Below, one piece after another: positions 1 to 6,316 of a stretch of DNA of 22,001 bases. The notes under the pieces are model-generated. The model was not told the origin of the DNA and did not search any database. It worked only from the letters and a program-made list of their open reading frames with translations. Numbering within the stretch: position 1 is the stretch's first letter; every line of letters begins with the position of its first letter. Both the position numbers and the translations under genes were made by a program. Source of the stretch: a virus; the IMG/VR virus record IMGVR_UViG_3300031566_000413, positions 1 through 22,001 of that record. The stretch is one strand, 5' to 3'.

Positions 1-1
1 T

Positions 2-304
2 ACTCCTGCGATAAACGATGAAGACCAAGAGAGTAAATTAATTTCTCTGGCCTTTAGTCAGGCCCAAAAGGAATTAGAGGATCAAACCGCTTCTTCTCAG
101 GTCATAACACATTTCCTTAGGCTTGGCTCACAACGGGCAAAGATAGAACTTAAGAAGTTAACTCTTGAGAATCAACTTCTTGAAGAGAAAATTATATCAG
201 AGAGAAGAGCCCAAGATCTTCAAGAGACTGTTCAAGAAGTCATCGCCGCTCTTAAGAGTTATACATACACACCTCCGGGGGAAGCCGATGATTCAGTATT
301 CTGA
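2..304 (+). CDS. Probable terminase small subunit (5' partial)
   Basis: The frame is open from the window edge to a TGA at 302-304, giving the last 100 residues of a protein whose start is outside. It is acidic and helical. A segment with SSQVITHFLRLGS is followed by a Lys/Glu/Leu-rich stretch (IELKKLTLENQLLEEKI and onward) with a coiled-coil pattern. From memory this matches a small protein encoded just before the HNH and large-terminase genes in many siphoviruses and usually called small terminase; it would bind packaging-site DNA and recruit the large subunit. The position here fits, with an overlapping HNH gene next and the large terminase three genes on. No DNA-binding domain can be checked because the N-terminus is missing. 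The family name is an inference; the reading frame is secure. Confidence 0.6.
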   Translation, partial: TPAINDEDQESKLISLAFSQAQKELEDQTASSQVITHFLRLGSQRAKIELKKLTLENQLLEEKIISERRAQDLQETVQEVIAALKSYTYTPPGEADDSVF

Positions 305-698
305 TTTGATACTTCTTCTTACATTTGAAGACCGGTTAGACTTTTTGAGAACTGAAAGTTTGCCTTCCGAGATTACTTTTGATCAACTACGACTACTCAA
401 CCAGAGTTTTTATAATTCTAGAGCCTGGAAGATAGTTAGAAGAAGTGTTATAGCTAGGGATCTAGGTTTTGATCTAGGTATCCCTGGTCGTGAGATAATA
501 GGAAGGGTCTTAGTCCATCATATGAATCCACTAACTCCTAAAGATTTGTTGTATCATTCAGAGGATGCGCTAGACCCGGACTTTCTTATAACTACTTCCT
601 ATCAAACCCATCAAGCGATCCATTTCGGATCGAAACCTTTAGAAATTGTATCAGATCGTAAACTAGGAGACACAACCTTATGGCAGACACTATCTTAG
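288..698 (+). CDS. HNH-type endonuclease next to terminase genes
   Basis: This is a 136-residue protein. The start is the ATG at 288, preceded by a purine-rich GGGGGAAG and overlapping the upstream gene by 17 bases; the frame is open further upstream, but those codons lie inside that gene. Residues 40-80 read YNSRAWKIVRRSVIARD, then a loop, then VHHMNP (76-81), the first histidine pair of an HNH fold. Residues 96-113 (LDPDFLITT, then QTHQAIHF) carry the later histidines. Small HNH nucleases beside terminase genes are common in cos-type phages, where they assist DNA cleavage for packaging (known for the group). An oddity is that the Asn I would expect in the DPxNLI position or in NTHNAIH is replaced here by Phe and Gln, so activity is uncertain. 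Context and His spacing make the family likely. Confidence 0.75.
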   Translation: MIQYSDLILLLTFEDRLDFLRTESLPSEITFDQLRLLNQSFYNSRAWKIVRRSVIARDLGFDLGIPGREIIGRVLVHHMNPLTPKDLLYHSEDALDPDFLITTSYQTHQAIHFGSKPLEIVSDRKLGDTTLWQTLS

Positions 699-1012
699 AA
701 GACATTAAAGTTAGTTTAGGTGTTATGCCCGATAATCTGGGATTCAACTTAGAGCTTCTTATATTCCTGAACTCTATAAAAGTGAACCTTGTGCAGTTGG
801 GTGTTACCGAGTTGGGTATTGACATTGATGAAACCACAAGTTGGCCAGCGTTTACTGATGATACTGTTGGTGGTCTTACTAAGCACTATATTTTACTAAA
901 GGCGCGTCAGGCATTCGACCCGACAGCCAGTGAAACAATAGCGAAAACCTTCGACAAGTTCGTAATTGAACTTGAAGGACGTTTAGCACACGAAGTAGAG
1001 GAGAATGTCTGA
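680..1012 (+). CDS. gp6-like head-tail connector protein
   Basis: This is a 110-residue acidic helical protein. It opens with MADTILEDIKVSLGV, then DNLGFNLELLIFLNSI, VQLGV, a Trp-containing loop (TSWPAF), and a helix KHYILLKARQAFDP ending in an Arg-containing tail helix. This order (short helix, long helix, QLGV turn, WxxF, YxxLKxRxxFDP) is the pattern of the small adaptor that docks under the portal as the first ring of the neck. AGGAG at 665-669 lies 10 bases before the ATG, which sits inside the end of the HNH gene (stop 698). The stop overlaps the next start as TGATG. The assignment is from recognised pattern, not a search. Its position upstream of the large terminase is notable, because this gene usually follows the capsid gene. 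Confidence 0.75.
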   Translation: MADTILEDIKVSLGVMPDNLGFNLELLIFLNSIKVNLVQLGVTELGIDIDETTSWPAFTDDTVGGLTKHYILLKARQAFDPTASETIAKTFDKFVIELEGRLAHEVEENV

Positions 1013-1458
1013 TGTCTATTGATAGCATAGAAGAGATAATCGAACATTATGGAGTTAGAGGAATGAAGTGGGGGGTCCGAAAGCGTCCTTCAAGTTCGGA
1101 AAGAAAGCCCACTAAAGGACAGCAAAATAGAAACACCATAGGTCTTAAGAAAGGATCCGATACCGGCCGAGCAGCGCCATCCACAAAGACGTATAAGGGT
1201 GGAAAAAAAGCCGCTCGCGCGCTATCAGATGCAGAACTGAAAACTCGTCTTAACAGATTAAACATGGAGAAAAATTACCGCGATCTTGTGGCAAAACAAA
1301 ACCCGCCCGGCGCCATATCTAGGGGGTCTAAAAAGGTTGGGAGTATTTTGGTTAATTCCGGCTCAAAAGCAATGACGACCTTTTTAGGAAATACGGTTTT
1401 TCCTGCGATAATTAACTCGGCCGGGACTAGACTACGTCTTCCTGGAACAGGGGCTTAA
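1012..1458 (+). CDS. Basic phage protein with HYGVRGMKWGVR motif
   Basis: This 148-residue protein is strongly basic. Near the N-terminus (residues 12-24) is HYGVRGMKWGVRK, a short motif I recognise from many phage head-region proteins and from the ends of capsid-maturation proteins, where its role is not established. Residues about 70-92 read ALSDAELKTRLNRLNMEKNYRDL, a helical segment that recurs with this motif in related phage proteins. The middle is Lys/Arg/Ser-rich and looks disordered, and the C-terminus (about 105-148) is hydrophobic and helix-prone. GAGGAG at 998-1003 is 8 bases before the ATG. Between connector and terminase it is probably a virion or packaging-associated protein, possibly DNA-binding given its charge. 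No enzyme motif is visible. Confidence 0.7.
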   Translation: MSIDSIEEIIEHYGVRGMKWGVRKRPSSSERKPTKGQQNRNTIGLKKGSDTGRAAPSTKTYKGGKKAARALSDAELKTRLNRLNMEKNYRDLVAKQNPPGAISRGSKKVGSILVNSGSKAMTTFLGNTVFPAIINSAGTRLRLPGTGA

Positions 1459-1461
1459 TCT

Positions 1462-3204
1462 ATGGCCGAATACCCATCTAACAGTGCGACCCCCGTATAT
1501 TATGCAGAATTCAGACAGAAGGTACTTGCGGGCGAACTCCCCATTTGCCGAGAGATCTCCTTAGAGATGAATCGAATAGATCGTCTTATAGAGGATCCCA
1601 GATATTACTATGATCCGGCTCCAACGGAGGCCTTTATACGGTTTTGCGAGAACGAACTCACAAAGACCGACGGATCGTCGTTAAATGTCCTGGATTCGTT
1701 TAGACTATGGGTAGAGCAATTGTTAGGTTGGTATTATTGGTCTAAAAGAAATGTCTATAACGAGGAAACCAAGGACTTCGAGGAACAGATATATTTGAAA
1801 CGTTTGGTTAATAAGCAGTATTTAATAGTGGCTCGTGGTGGAGCTAAATCGATGTATGCCGCCTTTATACAGGCATATTTTCTGGTCGTTAGCGGTGAAA
1901 CAACGCATCAGATTGCAACGGCGCCAACCATGAAGCAGGCAGAAGAGGTCTTAGGCCCAATACGGACGGCTATGATTCGTCGACCCGGCCCACTTCTCAA
2001 TTTCTTAACGACGGAAATGAAGGGACTTAATTCAAGTCGTTCTAACTATAATACGCAACTTGCTGCTACCAAAAGGGGTATTGAATCATTCATTACTAAT
2101 TCACTTTTAGAAATTCGTCCTATGACAATTGATAAACTACAAGGGTTAAGACCAAAGATCTCAACATTGGATGAGTGGTTGTCGGGCGATATTCGTGAAG
2201 ACGTCGTCGGCGCCGTTGAACAGGGGGCTTCTAAGTTAGAAGACTACATTATTGTGGCCGTAAGTTCAGAAGGTACTGTTCGTAATGGCTCTGGAGACGA
2301 GGTTAAGCTTGAACTGAAGAAGATTCTTAATGGAGAATACATAGATCCACACACATCCATATTCTACTATAAAATAGACGATGTAAGTGAGGTTGGAGAC
2401 CCCGCTATGTGGATTAAGGCGCAGCCAAACATTGGTATTACCGTGTCCTATGAGGCATACCATAAGGATGTACTTAGGGCCGAGAACGCACCGTCTACCA
2501 GGAATGACATCCTTGCTAAACGGTTCGGATTACCTATGGAAGGTTATACATATTTCTTTACATATGAGGAAACTATTCCACACGAGAACGTGGGATCCTT
2601 TGCTGACATGGAGTGCGCCGTAGGCGCGGACCTATCTCAAGGGGATGATTTCTGTTCATTTACCTTTATGTTTCCATTTCATGAGGGACCGTTCGGGGTT
2701 TTGTCTATAAATTTTATCTCAGATAGGACTTATAGACTTTTACCTGCAGCTGCTCGATTTAAATACGATCAATTCATAGCAGAAGGTTCCCTTATCGTTA
2801 TGGAGGGGAGTGTATTAGAGATAGATGAGGTGTATTATGTCTTGGATGAGGAGATAGAGAAAAGAAGATTCGAGGTTATGGCCATGGGATACGATCCCTA
2901 TAATTCCGAGGTCTTTGTTAAGCTCTGGACTCAAAATTACGGACCCTTTGGGGTTGAGGTAGTTAAACAGGGTGTTAGAACAGAGTCGGTTCCTCTCGGA
3001 GAACTTAAGAAACTCTCTGAAGATAGGATGCTTTTGTTCGATCAAGAGATCTTTAGTTATGCGATGGGTAATGCTATGGTTATGCAAGACACAAATGGTA
3101 ACATAAAACTATTTAAGCGTCGATACGAGCACAAGATAGATCCAGTAAGTGCTGCAATGGATGCTTATGTAGCTATACAAAGGAATCCGGAGATTTTCAA
3201 ATGA
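1462..3204 (+). CDS. terL: Terminase large subunit
   Basis: This 580-residue protein is the ATPase-nuclease motor that translocates DNA into the prohead and cuts it. The N-terminal ATPase half shows a Walker A-like loop VARGGAKS (residues 123-130), which ends in the usual K-S but has Ala where a Gly is normal. It is followed by the adenine/coupling segment TAPTMKQAEEV and a Walker B site STLDEW (234-239, with D237 and E238). The nuclease half has the RNase H-like acidic residues in GADLSQGDD (D390), GYDPYN (D478) and the C-terminal helix KIDPVSAAMDAY (D560 or D567). The length is normal for the family. The gene starts 3 bases after the upstream stop with only a weak AGGGG, suggesting coupled translation, and its stop overlaps the next ATG. 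Confidence 0.95.
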   Translation: MAEYPSNSATPVYYAEFRQKVLAGELPICREISLEMNRIDRLIEDPRYYYDPAPTEAFIRFCENELTKTDGSSLNVLDSFRLWVEQLLGWYYWSKRNVYNEETKDFEEQIYLKRLVNKQYLIVARGGAKSMYAAFIQAYFLVVSGETTHQIATAPTMKQAEEVLGPIRTAMIRRPGPLLNFLTTEMKGLNSSRSNYNTQLAATKRGIESFITNSLLEIRPMTIDKLQGLRPKISTLDEWLSGDIREDVVGAVEQGASKLEDYIIVAVSSEGTVRNGSGDEVKLELKKILNGEYIDPHTSIFYYKIDDVSEVGDPAMWIKAQPNIGITVSYEAYHKDVLRAENAPSTRNDILAKRFGLPMEGYTYFFTYEETIPHENVGSFADMECAVGADLSQGDDFCSFTFMFPFHEGPFGVLSINFISDRTYRLLPAAARFKYDQFIAEGSLIVMEGSVLEIDEVYYVLDEEIEKRRFEVMAMGYDPYNSEVFVKLWTQNYGPFGVEVVKQGVRTESVPLGELKKLSEDRMLLFDQEIFSYAMGNAMVMQDTNGNIKLFKRRYEHKIDPVSAAMDAYVAIQRNPEIFK

Positions 3205-4439
3205 GTTACTTTGGTTTACACCTACAAACACCAATAAATGAATGGGATAGTGAGTTACTTTACGCAGCCGAGGAAGGAAAACCATACAGATTGGCTAAGT
3301 TCTTTTGGGTCGAAGCGGGAATAGTTGTAAAACATGTATCACCAGCGACAGTAACCGTTTTTAGACATTACTGGGCTCATCAGCAGCCTTTCCTGGACAG
3401 AGCACTCGTCTCGCCTATGGAGGCGGATGCGGCCGCCGACCAGTACATCGCAATGTTTAAGGATTCTGTAAATCAACATGGAAACATTGATTATGTTGAA
3501 TCTTTAAACGAAACCTATCCATCAAGAGACTTACTTGCGCAACAAAAGGCCGTTGCATTTGACAGAGCGTTCATTCGCCGACTTAAAGTACACTGCCCAG
3601 CTACGAGACCGGTGGTGTATAATGCTCCACCAGGAAACATTGACCACGACGAGTATGCAGTTCTGATTGACTTAGCCAGAGATTGCGAGGCGGCCGGAGG
3701 AGCATTCGGTTACCATAACTATTGGAGTGTTGTCAATAAACATAGTTACGTAGGTTCTCCTGGACACGCGCGCGACTATCAAATGAGATGGTCGGATACC
3801 CTCGACGAGTATCTAGTAGATAGAGGGATTAGAGTTAACTACATCTTGGGCGAAAGCGGTCCTATTGGGGCCGGGCCAGATGGATACTGGCAAAAACCTA
3901 ATGACGGTTGGAAGATGTATACCGTTTGGGATGGAGATATAGACGGTTATATGAGTGATCTTGTGACTATGGAGGAACTATTTGGGAGTTCTAGGGCAGC
4001 AGAAGAGGGTCGTTTAATAGGTGCTACATTGTTTACTAGTGGCAACGGAATTGGTTGGGAGAACTTCTTAGTTGACTTTCCTCTTCTTGGTCGTATAACT
4101 GATCATGTAATTAACTATAGTGGACAAACTGGTCCGCTGCCTCCATTACCACCAATAGTAGATGAGTTTGAAGAAGCCGCTTGGAACCTCACTACTGAAA
4201 TGCAGAGAACTGGTCAAAATGGTATTAGATTGAACGCCCTTGCGGGAATTCAACAAAGGATTAAGCAGGATAATCGCATAGATCGGACGGATTATCAGAT
4301 CGTAACCTCAGAAGCACAGCTTATCGACTTCACGGTGAACAAGACTGTGCAGGCAGCAGAGTCGTTGAGCGGTACCTTTCCTCGGCGTGTGTATGTTTGG
4401 ACGCCAGGACAGGAGATATACTATTATGAAAATCCTTGA
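3201..4439 (+). CDS. TIM-barrel glycosidase-like endolysin part
   Basis: This 412-residue protein looks like a (beta/alpha)8 glycoside hydrolase of the GH-A clan type. NE at residues 103-104 (ESLNETYP) fits the acid/base position at the end of strand 4, YHNYW (171-175) is an active-site aromatic stretch, and E218 in LGESG fits the nucleophile on strand 7. A proline linker (312-318, PLPPLPP) leads to a C-terminal module (about 320-412) rich in AAWNLT, LNALAGIQQRI and RVYVWTPGQEIYY. From memory that module also occurs in bacterial proteins that carry an M23 peptidase afterwards. No signal peptide is visible, so export would need a holin. The frame stops at TGA 4437-4439 but remains open after it into an M23 domain, so this may be the short product of a bifunctional lysin. 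The substrate (peptidoglycan or another surface glycan) is unknown. Confidence 0.7.
   Translation: MSYFGLHLQTPINEWDSELLYAAEEGKPYRLAKFFWVEAGIVVKHVSPATVTVFRHYWAHQQPFLDRALVSPMEADAAADQYIAMFKDSVNQHGNIDYVESLNETYPSRDLLAQQKAVAFDRAFIRRLKVHCPATRPVVYNAPPGNIDHDEYAVLIDLARDCEAAGGAFGYHNYWSVVNKHSYVGSPGHARDYQMRWSDTLDEYLVDRGIRVNYILGESGPIGAGPDGYWQKPNDGWKMYTVWDGDIDGYMSDLVTMEELFGSSRAAEEGRLIGATLFTSGNGIGWENFLVDFPLLGRITDHVINYSGQTGPLPPLPPIVDEFEEAAWNLTTEMQRTGQNGIRLNALAGIQQRIKQDNRIDRTDYQIVTSEAQLIDFTVNKTVQAAESLSGTFPRRVYVWTPGQEIYYYENP
4411..4428 (+). promoter_or_regulatory. Shine-Dalgarno and ATG inside the glycosidase end
   Basis: AGGAG at 4411-4415 is 10 bases before an ATG at 4426-4428, a good initiation site overlapping the last codons of the glycosidase gene. 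Translation from it runs in the frame +1 relative to the M23 domain and ends at a TAA at 4510-4512 after 28 codons. It could serve the M23 domain only with a -1 shift or if one base is missing upstream of about 4463. One more G in the run 4458-4460 would join this start to the M23 frame. Confidence 0.4.
4437..4439 (+). other. In-frame TGA between glycosidase and M23 domain
   Basis: This TGA, followed by A, is the only stop between 3201 and 4902 in this frame; the combined frame would encode 567 residues with TGA as codon 413. An 8-base spacer is followed by a small stem, ACCCA 4448-4452 with TGGGT 4457-4461 around a CGCT loop. TGA ends many other genes here in ATGA or TGATG overlaps, so it is a normal stop in this genome and not a reassigned codon. 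Confidence 0.7.
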
Positions 4440-4904
4440 AGAGAGGAACCCACGCTTGGGTGGCCATTATATGGAGAAAAACAAACCTACTTTGCTTCTT
4501 GGGCTATTTTAAATGCCCCGAGAGACTATGATGGTGATGGCGAGCGTGACGATAAACACGAAGGGTTAGATTTTGAGGCCCAAATAGGCGATAGAGTCCG
4601 GGCTTGTCAGGATGGATGTGTTCTCTGGGCTAGTAATCAGCGTAGAGACGGCTTGGGTCCTTCTTTATATGGTAATCACATTGTTATAGAACACCATGAT
4701 GGTATTATAGTCTGGTATGCTCATCTAGATGACATGTTAAGTGCGGTAGGAGATATTGTCTTTAAAGGTGAGCTAATCGGTTTTGCAGGTAATACTGGAG
4801 GATCCACTGGACCCCACTTACATTTAACTGTACAACACATCGGTTATGGTATGGAGGGTTTCGTAGTTCCCGATGTTGTAGATCCACGTGATTACTTGTA
4901 TTAA
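4440..4904 (+). CDS. M23 zinc peptidase (LytM) domain, start unresolved
   Basis: The frame following the TGA at 4437-4439 encodes a complete M23 metallopeptidase domain that would cut peptide cross-links in peptidoglycan. It begins TLGWPLYGEKQTYFASW, then has the Ca-like acidic loop DYDGDGERDDKH. The zinc-site residues follow: HEGLD (4557-4571) for the first His and Asp, WYAHLD (His at 4722) and HLHL (from 4815). GNTGGSTGPHLHL is the classic family signature. No ATG, GTG or TTG lies in this frame between 4440 and 4652. The ATG at 4653 would discard the HEGLD ligands and leave a non-functional fragment, so I reject it as the true start. The domain is therefore made by stop read-through, by a shifted start at 4426, or is split by a mutation. 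It ends with TAA at 4902-4904. Confidence 0.8.
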   Translation, partial: REEPTLGWPLYGEKQTYFASWAILNAPRDYDGDGERDDKHEGLDFEAQIGDRVRACQDGCVLWASNQRRDGLGPSLYGNHIVIEHHDGIIVWYAHLDDMLSAVGDIVFKGELIGFAGNTGGSTGPHLHLTVQHIGYGMEGFVVPDVVDPRDYLY

Positions 4905-4924
4905 AAATCAGGAGCAGACTAAAC

Positions 4925-5764
4925 ATGTCTAAAAAAGATAAACCGATTATCCTAGCAGTCAGTAGTGACCAACATGCCGGCTCAACTGTGGGCCTCTTTC
5001 CATCTTCTATTACTCTAGACGATGGGGATCAGCATCGCCCAAGCCCAGCTCAGAAATGGATGTGGCGCAACTGGCTGTTTTATATTTCAAAAGTTAAATC
5101 ACTCGCGGCCGATTACGATACTAAATACATTGCGGTTCTTGATGGTGATGTGATAGAAGGAAACCATCATCGAACAGCACAGGTTGTTTCAAGCAACGAA
5201 ACAACCCAAATGCGCATAGCAGAAGCGGTATTGAATCCGTTATTGCAAGACGCGGACCAAGCATATTTCCTTCGCGGTACGCCCGCGCACGTTGGAGAAC
5301 AAGCAAGATTAGAGGAAAAAGTAGCCGAGAATTGGACTAATACAGTCAAAGACGGTGAGAATTTTACCCGTTGGCAACTAATGTTGGATGTCAACGGCAC
5401 CATATTTGATATTGCACACCACGGTTCAATTGGACGTTTACCCTGGACCAAGACAAATTCAGTCGGTAAAATAGCAGTTGGAGCTATTATAGATGCCTAT
5501 GAAAACTTTAAAAAAATTCCAAACGTTGTAATTAGAGCCCATTTTCATCAGTATATAGACTCTGGTGAGAATTTTAGACGAATTAGAGTTATTGGCATGC
5601 CCGCCTGGCAACTTATTACTGGATATGTTAATAAGAATAATCCTGGCGCAGTTGCCGATATAGGAGGTCTTATATTTGTGTGTTGGCCAGATAAAACTTA
5701 TGATTTAGATGTGGTTCGGTTTTTCCCTAGACCTTCCCCACCGGTAAGGGTTAGATCATCATGA
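4925..5764 (+). CDS. Calcineurin-like metallophosphoesterase
   Basis: This 279-residue protein has the two-metal phosphoesterase motifs in order: SDQH (D15, H17), LDGDVIEG (G74, D75, E78), RGTPAHVGE (117-125) replacing the usual GNH block, a HH pair (165-166) in AHHGS, and HFH (206-208). These are metal ligands of the calcineurin superfamily, which hydrolyses phosphomono- or diesters; the phage members have no agreed substrate and could act on DNA ends or nucleotides. AGGAG at 4910-4914 is 10 bases before the ATG. The gene lies 20 bases after the M23 frame and overlaps the next gene by ATGA, so it belongs to the late operon. No signal peptide is seen, so it acts inside the cell. The superfamily is secure; the role is not. 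Confidence 0.85.
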   Translation: MSKKDKPIILAVSSDQHAGSTVGLFPSSITLDDGDQHRPSPAQKWMWRNWLFYISKVKSLAADYDTKYIAVLDGDVIEGNHHRTAQVVSSNETTQMRIAEAVLNPLLQDADQAYFLRGTPAHVGEQARLEEKVAENWTNTVKDGENFTRWQLMLDVNGTIFDIAHHGSIGRLPWTKTNSVGKIAVGAIIDAYENFKKIPNVVIRAHFHQYIDSGENFRRIRVIGMPAWQLITGYVNKNNPGAVADIGGLIFVCWPDKTYDLDVVRFFPRPSPPVRVRSS

Positions 5765-6012
5765 ACGACATAACAGAAGATGAAATACGTAAAGCAATAA
5801 CTGACGCGTTGGTTCTTCCAAACGAAGGCTTTCTACAAGGAGAAACGTCCGTACCAGTAGAAGCTAAAAAACATAATATTAGCAGAACGCGAATGAGAGA
5901 AATTCTTAACGATCTTTGTGATCGGGGAATTTTGGTGCGGGCAAAAGTAGCATTTACAGATGGATGGGGAGATACTCGTCGAGTCGCCGGTTATAGATTA
6001 GAAGGAGAATGA
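5761..6012 (+). CDS. Small winged-helix-like protein
   Basis: This 83-residue protein starts at an ATGA overlap with the phosphoesterase. Its middle reads VPVEAKKHNISRTRMREILNDLCDRGILV (from about residue 31), the shape of a helix-turn-helix whose recognition helix (SRTRMREILNDL) is followed by a short turn and a beta hairpin (RAKVAF and RRVAGYRL), as in winged-helix domains. I do not recognise a named family. It could bind DNA as a late regulator, or help the neighbouring phosphoesterase; co-translation favours a shared role but does not prove it. Its C-terminal codons contain the Shine-Dalgarno site (AAGGAG 6002-6007) of the next gene. Confidence 0.6.
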   Translation: MNDITEDEIRKAITDALVLPNEGFLQGETSVPVEAKKHNISRTRMREILNDLCDRGILVRAKVAFTDGWGDTRRVAGYRLEGE

Positions 6013-6013
6013 A

Positions 6014-6298
6014 ATGGAAATGTCACAAGTATGGCCGTGGGTCTTATTGGTTACTGGTATATTTGCTCGTATTCTTGTCCCGTTCTTGATTGAACGGAGA
6101 GAGAATCCTAGTTTAACATGGGACATGAAGTATGTGTGGCCCCAGATAATTAGTTTTGTGATTATAGTGCTTATGTTGCCCGTAATAATTCCCGATTTGG
6201 AAGGCATATCTAGTTTGGCCTTTCAAGCCGCGTTTCTTGTAGGCTGGGCCGCTGGCGACATAGGTAATGTTGGTAGAAAATTTTTAACTAGAACATAA
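6014..6298 (+). CDS. Small membrane protein, candidate holin
   Basis: This 94-residue hydrophobic protein has three probable membrane segments: about 6-25 (VWPWVLLVTGIFARILVPFL), 43-60 and 66-84 (with AAFLVGWAAGD). A short charged loop (26-40) separates the first two, and a basic tail follows the last. Size, topology and position a few genes after the glycosidase and M23 domain fit a class I holin, which would release the lysins that lack signal peptides. There is no sequence motif that proves a holin, so this is inference from context. AAGGAG at 6002-6007 favours the ATG at 6014 (6-base spacing) over a second in-frame ATG at 6020. Confidence 0.6.
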   Translation: MEMSQVWPWVLLVTGIFARILVPFLIERRENPSLTWDMKYVWPQIISFVIIVLMLPVIIPDLEGISSLAFQAAFLVGWAAGDIGNVGRKFLTRT

Positions 6299-6316
6299 TT
6301 ATAAGGAGTCTGGGAC

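Noticed and set aside
165-287. Upstream extension of the HNH gene from a TTG at 165
   Set aside because: The extension lies fully inside the preceding gene, and the ATG at 288 has a purine-rich ribosome site and fits the family length.
4437-4439. Alternative genetic code with TGA as an amino acid
   Set aside because: TGA ends at least eight other genes here in tight ATGA or TGATG overlaps, so it is a normal stop.
4437-4470. Selenocysteine insertion at the TGA
   Set aside because: The downstream stem is short, its loop and spacing do not match a bacterial SECIS element, and Sec has no evident role in a linker between domains.
4653-4904. Separate short gene starting at ATG 4653
   Set aside because: It begins inside the M23 domain and lacks the HEGLD zinc ligands at 4557-4571; no clear Shine-Dalgarno site precedes it, and the frame upstream is plainly coding.
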